Part shown: one piece after another, positions 55,590-62,323 of the stretch | Layout: every line of letters starts with the position of its first letter | How positions within the stretch are numbered: position 1 is the first letter of the stretch | Assembly (NCBI GenBank): GCA_039105265.1 | Contig: JAPFFF010000002.1 | Span: 4,712,001-4,776,000 of the forward strand | Origin: Tritrichomonas musculus | Taxonomy: Eukaryota; Parabasalia; Tritrichomonadida; Tritrichomonadidae | Reading direction: 5' to 3' | Length of the DNA: 64,000 bases | Position numbers and translations under genes: made by a program | The notes under the pieces: model-generated | Database searches by the model: none | What the model saw: only the letters and a program-made list of their open reading frames with translations | Told to the model about the DNA's origin: nothing

Positions 55590-57614
55590 TTATGCGTTTA
55601 TTTGTGAACCAGCTGGAGATTCATCATCGATGTACTCTAAACCATTCAAACTTAATTTGAAATAGGTATCTCTTGTGAGCCATAATTGTGTTGGGGGTGG
55701 ATGTACTGTACCTTCTTCATTAACATTATAGTAAGTATCATTTGGTCCTGTATATATTGGTTGACCATTTACTTGAACCTGAATGTTACCAAATCCACCA
55801 TCCAAACCATCATAACAATAACCAGCAGATGAACGTTCAGTTTGAATATTGAAAACAAAGCTAGAAGCATCACTTAAAGTATTCTTGTAGCGAACTCCGT
55901 TTGCATCATTCTTTGGCATAGTCATTGAGTCCTCAAATTCTTTAGTGCATTGTAATGCGATTGCATCAAGGTCTCCAGCGGTTAATTGATTCTCAAAGAA
56001 TCTTGCACCAATTGTTGAAACATTTTCATCTGGGAAGTTCTTTCCTCCAATATTGAGATAACAATTTTGATATACTGGATTTTCGAAAACAGTGAGGTCA
56101 TTATGATGCTTTGGAAACATAATTGACATTGTTGTAACATTAATTAATGGAATATTCAATGTTGACTTAATTCCATTTGCGGCAGGAGCAATTGGGAATG
56201 AATGGTAATCAACTTTCTGAGATGGGATTATAATTCCTTCACGGAGAATATTTTCAATACCTCTGCGAGTAGATTCACAGACACCATAACCTTGCATATT
56301 TGATTTACATAATGTGATTGTCATTCTGTTTACAGTTAATGTGGCTTTCTGTGATGAATATGTTTCGTTGTGAAGTTGTAATTTAGCATCATGAATTGAT
56401 TGAAGAGTCTGCTTAGCAGAAACAACTGGTGTTTTAACAATTTGCCAAGCATAATATCTTCCATTCTTGTCAGAATGATTTAATGGAGGTAATGTTACAG
56501 CAGGATTATGAACACAAATTTCTTCATCAGTTGCACCTGGTTGGAGTCCAAATTCTTCAAATTCTTCCTTTGTGTAACTGAAATTGAATTCCAAATCAGT
56601 AAGAATATCAGTGTAACCAGTACTTCCATCATCATTATCCCATTGTTCACCAATTCGATATTGAATCTTGTATTTAACAGGTGTTGGAGTTGGTTCAGGA
56701 GATGGGTCTGGAGTTGGTTCAGGAGATGGTTCGGGAGATGGGTCTGGAGATGGAGTTCCAGGTCCTGGTATAATAGCTTCATTACCAATTTGTGTAAATT
56801 GATGTTTCAAATGACCGCGAGCTTTAATTTCTTTCAATCGTTCTAATTCAGCAGATGTAACAGAATCATTATCTTCAAGATAAGCCTTTGTTTCAGCAAC
56901 AGTATAAGGGTCAATTGCTGCCCAAACTAATCCTGCAGGAGTTACTTGGAAACGAATTGATAAATCACCGATGATTCCATTTGGGAATAAATCGAAAGCT
57001 TGAAGGGCAAGTAAATCATCAAATGGAACGTTCAAATCAAATTCAACTTGTGATTTACCATTAGATTTGAATGAATTTAGGTTAACATAAGTACCTGCAA
57101 CAGTTTGTGAATAATTTGAAACGTTTTCCCAAAGTGAATGAACAAATCGTCTTCGCTTTTTTTCAGTTTCTGGTTTCACAGCAGAGTATAAAAATCCTTC
57201 TCGAACACATTCGTTTTGCTGATATCCAACATTTACATTATTATGAAGAATTTCCAATCTGTCGAATAATTGATTTGAAGATTTAAGTCCGACGAATAAT
57301 TTGTAGAAGTTATTTGGGTCATCAATTTGTTGTAATTTAGCTAAATCAGTATTCAATTGTAAATCCAATTTGACATGAAATGTTAAGAATCCTTTATCAA
57401 CATCAGAAATGAAATGGTCTGGATGCGTTAAACTGATTTGAGAATATTGTCCTTGATGAAATGGTGCAGGTTGGTCATGACAATCAACAGTTCTGAATGA
57501 AAATGAGCGTGTACCATCATTAGTATTAATCATTTCACGCATCTTATTAAATGTATCAAGAACGTTTCCTGCTTCAATTTTGTAATTATGTGCTCTTTCG
57601 TTGCGATACAACAT
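55590..57614 (-). CDS. Polinton major capsid protein, intact copy
   Basis: A 674-aa protein of the double-jelly-roll capsid class, expected to form pseudo-hexameric trimers of an icosahedral shell. It starts MLYRNERAHNYKIEAGN, with CHDQPAPFHQGQYSQISL, NNVNVGYQQNECVREGF and FDLFPNGIIGDLSIRF in the first half, and PAANGIKSTLNIPLINV, FENPVYQNCYLNIGG and RYKNTLSDASSFVFN in the second. Between them a Pro-rich hinge of PSPE/PTPD units (residues about 283-308) leads into an extra domain of about 120 residues. The ends and core are nearly identical to the A copy; the hinge and extra domain are not. Divergent from the pVI-like gene, 59 bp downstream of the integrase start. Confidence 0.9.
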   Translation of the reverse strand: MLYRNERAHNYKIEAGNVLDTFNKMREMINTNDGTRSFSFRTVDCHDQPAPFHQGQYSQISLTHPDHFISDVDKGFLTFHVKLDLQLNTDLAKLQQIDDPNNFYKLFVGLKSSNQLFDRLEILHNNVNVGYQQNECVREGFLYSAVKPETEKKRRRFVHSLWENVSNYSQTVAGTYVNLNSFKSNGKSQVEFDLNVPFDDLLALQAFDLFPNGIIGDLSIRFQVTPAGLVWAAIDPYTVAETKAYLEDNDSVTSAELERLKEIKARGHLKHQFTQIGNEAIIPGPGTPSPDPSPEPSPEPTPDPSPEPTPTPVKYKIQYRIGEQWDNDDGSTGYTDILTDLEFNFSYTKEEFEEFGLQPGATDEEICVHNPAVTLPPLNHSDKNGRYYAWQIVKTPVVSAKQTLQSIHDAKLQLHNETYSSQKATLTVNRMTITLCKSNMQGYGVCESTRRGIENILREGIIIPSQKVDYHSFPIAPAANGIKSTLNIPLINVTTMSIMFPKHHNDLTVFENPVYQNCYLNIGGKNFPDENVSTIGARFFENQLTAGDLDAIALQCTKEFEDSMTMPKNDANGVRYKNTLSDASSFVFNIQTERSSAGYCYDGLDGGFGNIQVQVNGQPIYTGPNDTYYNVNEEGTVHPPPTQLWLTRDTYFKLSLNGLEYIDDESPAGSQINA

Positions 57615-57697
57615 TTGACTTTTTATGGAATAAAAAGACTTTCAAACGAAGTTTGAATGATAAACAAAAAAAGTACTATTATGGGTCTTTTTTCGTA

Positions 57698-57961
57698 ATG
57701 AAAACAATGGGTATCGGAATCTTCAAAAAAATGAAAAACGCTTTTAAATCTGTAGGTAATACAATAAAGAATGTTGCAACTAAGGTTGGTAAAGCACTTC
57801 CCAAAGTTGTTGAAGTTGGTAAAAGAGTAACTAATGCTGTAAAACCTGTTTTGGGTGGAATACCTCTTATTGGTGATGCTGTTAGAGCAATTGATACAGG
57901 ATTAAATTTTGCTGACAAAGGTCTTAAAATTGGTAAAAGTTTAATTGATGAAGTAGTATAA
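57698..57961 (+). CDS. pVI-like small basic amphipathic protein, copy in C
   Basis: An 87-aa Lys-rich protein from the ATG at 57,698 (MKTMGIGIFKKMKNAFKSVG) or from a second ATG three codons on, which would match the A copy better. The first 25 residues form a cationic amphipathic helix. The rest alternates Lys and aliphatic residues with Gly/Pro breaks (KALPKVVEVGKR, GGIPLIGDAVRAIDTGL). Conserved end GLKIGKSLIDEVV. A membrane-active capsid component is inferred by analogy with adenovirus VI. Confidence 0.78.
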   Translation: MKTMGIGIFKKMKNAFKSVGNTIKNVATKVGKALPKVVEVGKRVTNAVKPVLGGIPLIGDAVRAIDTGLNFADKGLKIGKSLIDEVV

Positions 57962-57991
57962 ATGAGATTAAATTGTATTTTTTTATTCTAA

Positions 57992-58525
57992 ATGGATTTG
58001 AAAGTAATTAATGAAATAACTACTGAAATAAAGAATTTTAAATCAATTGAGGAGTTCAATCTGTACTATCAGAAACACAAAGATGATATGAACAACCAGA
58101 CAACTCAATATCTAAATCGGGTTTACAAAATTGTTACACCAGATGGTGTTGAATACAGAATCACAAAAAAGAATTGTCAAAAAGAAGGTAAAAAACGAGT
58201 TGGGGGAGATATATTTTTAAAGAAAGTTGTCAAAACTAATGAATTGAAAGAACTTGAACAAGATGTTATTAAAGCAGAACAACAATTGTTAAACAATCGT
58301 TGCTCAGAGCTTCGACTGAAAGTCTCAGGACTCGAAGAGTCCGTAGTGCATGATATTGAGAATCTCAAAAGTATGTTCTCACAAAATTTGTCAACTTTTG
58401 ATAACGAGATTAAAGATTTGAAACAAAGCTATGAACTCAAATTCACAGCATTAGATAAAAAAATTGCTGAATTAACCAATACTGTAAATCAGATTGCCAA
58501 ATATATTAACCAACAAATATTTTAG
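57992..58525 (+). CDS. Conserved Polinton coiled-coil protein, copy in C
   Basis: A 177-aa counterpart of the gene at 9,018. The head is conserved: FNLYYQKHKDDM, YRITKKNC and GGDIFLKKV. The coiled-coil region is longer than in A by about 45 residues, so the rod length varies between elements. A GC-rich stretch near 58,305-58,345 (SELRLKVSGLEESVV) falls in the added part. Function unknown. Confidence 0.78.
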   Translation: MDLKVINEITTEIKNFKSIEEFNLYYQKHKDDMNNQTTQYLNRVYKIVTPDGVEYRITKKNCQKEGKKRVGGDIFLKKVVKTNELKELEQDVIKAEQQLLNNRCSELRLKVSGLEESVVHDIENLKSMFSQNLSTFDNEIKDLKQSYELKFTALDKKIAELTNTVNQIAKYINQQIF

Positions 58526-58833
58526 ATTTTATCGCATCGAGGGACAACTGAATGATTTAATGAATAAGTGTGAAAATTCAATTTTTTTGTTGTTGATACT
58601 TGAGGTTCATGTTGAATACTTCCTTTATCCTCATATTTCTTAACAGTTGGTGCAGAATTAATTCTGGTACGTTCTTTTTGCATTTTAAGTTGTAATCTAT
58701 CGTAGTGATTCATTCTTTTATCATCATGAATGGTTCGTTTTTGTTCGTAACTCGGAGAGTTCGGCACCACCGCTTGCGTACGCAAGGGGACGTAGTCCGA
58801 CGAAGTTGAACTCACTTGTGAGTGAAAGGACAT
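58522..58833 (-). CDS. Small basic Polinton protein, copy in C
   Basis: A 103-aa protein sharing DRLQLKMQKERTRINSAPTVKK and LNFHTYSLNHSVV with the 79-aa gene at 9,426. Its N terminus carries an extra segment read from a GC-rich palindromic block (58,753-58,806, with CTTGCGTACGCAAG). It overlaps the coiled-coil gene by 4 bp at their 3' ends. Confidence 0.68.
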   Translation of the reverse strand: MSFHSQVSSTSSDYVPLRTQAVVPNSPSYEQKRTIHDDKRMNHYDRLQLKMQKERTRINSAPTVKKYEDKGSIQHEPQVSTTKKLNFHTYSLNHSVVPRCDKI

Positions 58834-58848
58834 TTTTGCTTCGATTAA

Positions 58849-59079
58849 ATGTCTGAATTAAACGAATATAAGAAGGAGATTCCTGAACTTAAACGTATCA
58901 AACGAACCCTCAAAGAAAAATGTTATGATTACAAGCAACATCTAAATAATGTCAAATCTGGAATGCTTGGTTCCAGTGGGCTTGCTGTTCGTGAATCATT
59001 AATTGAAGATATTAATTCATTAAAGGAAAAAGTAAAAAAATTGGAAAACGAATTGAATGAATTAGCTAACAAGGATTGA
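58849..59079 (+). CDS. Small conserved coiled-coil protein, copy in C
   Basis: 76 aa, same length as the A copy. Shared: LNEYK(K/R)EIP.LK.IKR.LKE, HLNN(V/I)KSGMLGSSGLA, ESLIEDINSLKEKV. Divergent from the small basic gene with 15 bp between starts. Confidence 0.76.
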   Translation: MSELNEYKKEIPELKRIKRTLKEKCYDYKQHLNNVKSGMLGSSGLAVRESLIEDINSLKEKVKKLENELNELANKD

Positions 59080-59116
59080 GTAATCTACGAATAAAGGTTT
59101 TTTTAGATTGAAATCA

Positions 59117-59794
59117 ATGTCGAATGTATTACGGAAAGCAAGAATATTAAGTTCTGAAAATGATGCTTCGGTAAAACAGAGCCAAGAAACTAATGTTGAA
59201 ATCAAAATCAAACCATCGAATTCACAACCGGTTGGTCAACCAATTAGTCAACCTGTTTTTTATCCAAACGTTCCACACATGAATTCACAAATACCATCAC
59301 AATCTAGGGATGTAAATTTTACTATACCGGAGGAGAATTCTCAATATCAATTTCAACCTCCAACAAGCAAAGCGCCAGCCGGAGCTGGCTTGCCTGCGAC
59401 TATTGTCCGAGACAAGGGTATCATCGATTTGGGAAACCACATAGTGGCTGAGGGCGAAGCCCGAAATGAGATTGAAGACTTAACTGTCAAGAACAAATTT
59501 TTAGAAACACTTCTTTCAATTTATGAATTGAATCCACTTCGTGTAAATAATTACTTGGTTTGTCACTCAAATTCATTGATGGAATTAATTAAAATACTAA
59601 CACATGCTGATAAAGTTGAACTTATTATTGATGAAGATTCTGGATGTACGGGATGTGTATCGAAGAATAAATATTTAGAAATCCAACGAATTCTTGTCAC
59701 AAAAGATGGTAAATCAAATGATTTGAAATATGGTTACAATGATGTTTATGCACAACTTGTTCGATATGGTATTTCACTTAAATTATGTGTTTAA
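59117..59794 (+). CDS. Conserved CxGC-domain protein, copy in C
   Basis: A 225-aa product from the ATG at 59,117 (MSNVLRKARILSSENDASV). The last 110 residues match the A copy: NKFLETLLSIYELNPLRVNN, VELIIDEDSGCTGC, LVRYGISLKLCV. In the variable N-terminal region about 33 residues (APAGAGLPATIVRDKG and onward to GEARNEI) are encoded by a GC-rich palindromic insert absent from A. Likely zinc-binding; role unknown. Confidence 0.8.
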   Translation: MSNVLRKARILSSENDASVKQSQETNVEIKIKPSNSQPVGQPISQPVFYPNVPHMNSQIPSQSRDVNFTIPEENSQYQFQPPTSKAPAGAGLPATIVRDKGIIDLGNHIVAEGEARNEIEDLTVKNKFLETLLSIYELNPLRVNNYLVCHSNSLMELIKILTHADKVELIIDEDSGCTGCVSKNKYLEIQRILVTKDGKSNDLKYGYNDVYAQLVRYGISLKLCV

Positions 59795-59804
59795 ATTTAT
59801 TCAA

Positions 59805-59936
59805 ATGATTTCTGAAATTCTTTTGGGAACTATTTTGGTTGTTCATGTTATTGAATTGTGTGTAATAATTGCTGTTTTCAAAGAAGATGAACCCCCTGAA
59901 CTCACAGAGGAGTTGCGCTCGAAGCTTTACTCATAA
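59805..59936 (+). CDS. 43-aa conserved small membrane protein, copy in C
   Basis: MISEILLGTILVVHVIELCV begins a single membrane helix; the end is PPELTEELRSKLYS. Syntenic with 10,534 and 22,229. Four bases separate it from the ATPase start, so the two could share one transcript. Confidence 0.82.
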   Translation: MISEILLGTILVVHVIELCVIIAVFKEDEPPELTEELRSKLYS

Positions 59937-59939
59937 TAA

Positions 59940-60860
59940 ATGTTAAAACCCAGCAAATTTGATTACAAAACAATATTTTTTTCAGATACTTCTGACTATG
60001 ATGATGACATAGATTTTGAACATTACGAAGAACATCAGATGATAAAACCTATTATGATTGAAAAGCCCTTCGATATTGATTTTGAAATGAATCGAGCGTA
60101 CAAAAAAAATGAATCAAAAATAATGTCAGAATCAATTCGTCCAATTGGTCCTGGAATCTATGCTAATTATAATTCGTTAAACATTATTGTTGGAGCACAG
60201 GGTAAAGGTAAATCACACATTGTATTAAGAGATATAATTCAAATATCTCGATTGAAGGAGTCAAATGTACATCAAATTGTGTATATTAGCAAGAATGGAG
60301 TTATAAATGATTCTACATTTGAAGCTCAACGCGAATTGATAAATTTACCTGTGAAAGTTGTTTCCGACACAAATGCTGAAGCTTATTTGAAAGAATTGGA
60401 TTTATGGAAGGAATTATATATTAAATATTCTTCAGTGGGACGAATTACAATTAACGAAGATAAATTACAGAAAATGTTCAAATTCCTTTCAATTGACAAA
60501 CTTGGAAAACCAAACGTTCCATTAAATACAATAATTCTGTGTGAAGACTTCATTAAATCGAAATTGTTAAAATCTGCTTACTTCACAAATTACATAACTC
60601 AATTACGACACAAACATTCAATCGTTTATGTGAACGTTCAATTCTTCAAAGCGATTCCAACAGATTATAAGAACAATTGTACTTCATTCTTTATTTTCAA
60701 TGGATTCTCAAGGCAGAAGTTGAATTACATATATCAACAAGTTGTTATGCCAGTTGAATTTGAAGATTTGTGGAGACAATATAATCGAATGAAGAATCAT
60801 GATTTTGTTTTGGTGAATACACGAGAAGGAAGTATTGAATTTATAAGATTCAACCAGTAA
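59940..60860 (+). CDS. Polinton packaging ATPase (FtsK/HerA type), copy in C
   Basis: A 306-aa P-loop ATPase. Walker A GAQGKGKS at 85-92, Walker B NTIILCED at 196-203, then TNYITQLRHKHSIVYVNVQF with a likely arginine finger. It would pump element DNA into capsids. The N terminus is acidic and variable. Intact, with the 150-aa gene converging from the right. Confidence 0.9.
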   Translation: MLKPSKFDYKTIFFSDTSDYDDDIDFEHYEEHQMIKPIMIEKPFDIDFEMNRAYKKNESKIMSESIRPIGPGIYANYNSLNIIVGAQGKGKSHIVLRDIIQISRLKESNVHQIVYISKNGVINDSTFEAQRELINLPVKVVSDTNAEAYLKELDLWKELYIKYSSVGRITINEDKLQKMFKFLSIDKLGKPNVPLNTIILCEDFIKSKLLKSAYFTNYITQLRHKHSIVYVNVQFFKAIPTDYKNNCTSFFIFNGFSRQKLNYIYQQVVMPVEFEDLWRQYNRMKNHDFVLVNTREGSIEFIRFNQ

Positions 60861-60951
60861 GCACAAAAAAAAATATTTTGGCTATGCTAAATCCGCTAGA
60901 AACCATACACAATTAACAGTTAACTGTTAAATAGACAAAAAAATATTCAAT

Positions 60952-61413
60952 TTATTCGTCAAGAACAATATCTTGATGGTTTCCTTTAAATATTTGTGGT
61001 TCAGGTATTTCATATTTCTCGCGAAGTTTCAAAATCATTTCTTGATTTGATTTGTTAATTCGTTCAATTGAATAATTGTAAAACGAATGTTCTTTAAATG
61101 TTTGAACATCTGTATTACCATTAACAAATGTTTCAAAAGAATTTATGTTAATCCTTCGTCGGAGATTTGATGTTAGAATTACATGTTCAAGATTCATATC
61201 TTTCAATTGATTTGGATAAATTCGTGTGATTTTTTTGTCAACGTTTGTTAATGAAATGTATAACACACGAACAAGGTAAGTACCTTTTCCGATATTAATT
61301 GGAAATCGTTCACAAAGTAATGTAAAATCACATTTTTGATATTCATCTGGATTTGGTAATAATGAGATTAATGAATTGATGTATTCATATACTCGAAGGT
61401 TAGATGTTGTCAT
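60952..61413 (-). CDS. Conserved 150-aa Polinton protein, copy in C
   Basis: A 153-aa member: MTTSNLRVYEYINSLISLLP, CDFTLLCERFP, VRVLYISLTN, LTSNLRRRININ, EPQIFKGNHQDIVLDE. Unlike the other three copies it leaves a 91-bp gap to the ATPase stop. Mixed alpha/beta; conserved Arg cluster (SNLRRR) could bind nucleic acid. No protease-like Cys/His pair is conserved across copies. Confidence 0.78.
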   Translation of the reverse strand: MTTSNLRVYEYINSLISLLPNPDEYQKCDFTLLCERFPINIGKGTYLVRVLYISLTNVDKKITRIYPNQLKDMNLEHVILTSNLRRRININSFETFVNGNTDVQTFKEHSFYNYSIERINKSNQEMILKLREKYEIPEPQIFKGNHQDIVLDE

Positions 61414-61455
61414 TTGATTACAAAATAAAAAATTGAAAATAAATTTTAAAAATTG

Positions 61456-61575
61456 AGTTTCGGCTCGAAGAGCCTCGACCGACTTCGTCGTGCGTAAGCC
61501 CGAAGGTCTCGGGCAACGAAGTTGACCTCAGCCATCTCGCAGAGCTCGAGCTCGCAGAGCGAGAAACGAAGTTTG
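61456..61575. repeat. Cluster of GC-rich palindromes, non-coding
   Basis: Contains GGCTC-GAA-GAGCC, GAGCTCGAGCTCG and several CGAAG/CTTCG words within 120 bp, flanked by very AT-rich DNA. It lies between the 150-aa gene and the BRO-like gene and looks like several stacked hairpin inserts. Confidence 0.8.
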
Positions 61576-61653
61576 GTTTTGAATTTCCTTTGGAAATACT
61601 CAGAACCATGTTCTGTGAAAGAAATGCAAAAAAAAAATATTTTGTTAAGTAAT

Positions 61654-62089
61654 TTATTCAAAATATTGAAAATCATTAAAATACATTTCAATCATTTCAT
61701 GCAATTGGTTTAACAATTCAATTCGTGCATAAACGACACATTTATCAATTCTCATATCATTTTCATTGAAATTCTCATGAATCAAATTTTTGATATCACG
61801 ATTGCATGACATTGAGATTGGTAAATTATCTCTGAAAAACCAGTTTTCTTCCTGGTTATTGAAATGATTTCGAATTCTTGATAATGAATCAAAATGTCTT
61901 CGAACAAGATGTAATTTAACATGTGTTGGTGTATCTGGAATTGATTCCTTCCAAATGAAGAAAACATAATCGTGTTCATGATTATTTGGAACAGTTCTTG
62001 GAATTAAATTGTTAATTTGATTTTGTTGGTCATTGATTTGAATTTGTTGTATATAAATTTCAGAATCTTTTTCATAAATTCGACTTTTA
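61654..62089 (-). pseudogene. BRO/KilA-N-type protein, C-terminal part
   Basis: About 145 residues of a protein whose helical linker (EIYIQQIQINDQQNQINNL) and domain (VKLHLVRRHFDSLSRI, NWFFRDNLPISM, IENF-type end) resemble the C-terminal region of virus-derived BRO/KilA-N-family DNA-binding proteins. The assignment rests on my memory of such patterns and is tentative. The frame runs on across 62,090 into the candidate terminus of Polinton D, but that extension is microsatellite-like and has no ATG. It is best seen as a fragment cut by D. Confidence 0.5.
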
Positions 62090-62154
62090 AGTAGTATATA
62101 CGAGTCGGTTTCCGCTGGGGCTGGCACCCCACGCGTCAACACGAACTCGTCATA

Positions 62155-62210
62155 AAAGAAAAAGAAAAGAAAAGAAAAAGAAAAAAAGAAAAGAAAAGAA
62201 AAAAATATTC
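62155..62210. repeat. (AAAAG)n-type purine tract
   Basis: About 55 bp of imperfect AAAAG/AAAGA repeats just inside the candidate terminus of Polinton D. It is followed by CACTACT and two copies of GAAACGGCACAGGTACC (62,237 and 62,279). Confidence 0.9.
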
Positions 62211-62323
62211 TTGTTCTCACTACTGCTCCCCATCAATGAAACGGCACAGGTACCCCACCCCACAACCGCCCATCTTTGAAACGGCACAGGTACCTGCCCC
62301 GAGAATCTCGTACCTATCCCTAC

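Larger units (their letters stand above)
46529..62089. mobile_element. Polinton/Maverick C, best preserved copy
   Basis: About 15.5 kb with 15 tightly packed genes: fibre, large protein, integrase, capsid, pVI-like peptide, coiled-coil proteins, CxGC protein, membrane peptide, ATPase and 150-aa protein. All main frames look whole. The left limit is placed at AGTAGTAATATATTG (46,529), where the transposase relic ends; no matching right terminus was found, so both limits are tentative. No polymerase or adenovirus-type protease gene is seen in it, so it is either incomplete or a lineage that lacks them. Confidence 0.8.

Noticed and set aside
60952-61413. 150-aa family as the adenovirus-type cysteine protease
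   Set aside because: No His and Cys residues in the right order are conserved across the four copies.
62090-62220. Lys/Phe-rich leader of the BRO-like frame as a signal peptide
   Set aside because: It is the translation of an (AAAAG)n tract, has no ATG, and crosses a candidate element terminus.
62218-62224. CACTACT as the right terminus of Polinton C
   Set aside because: The sequence inside it does not match the candidate left end at 46,529, and it lies within the start region of Polinton D; it may be chance.
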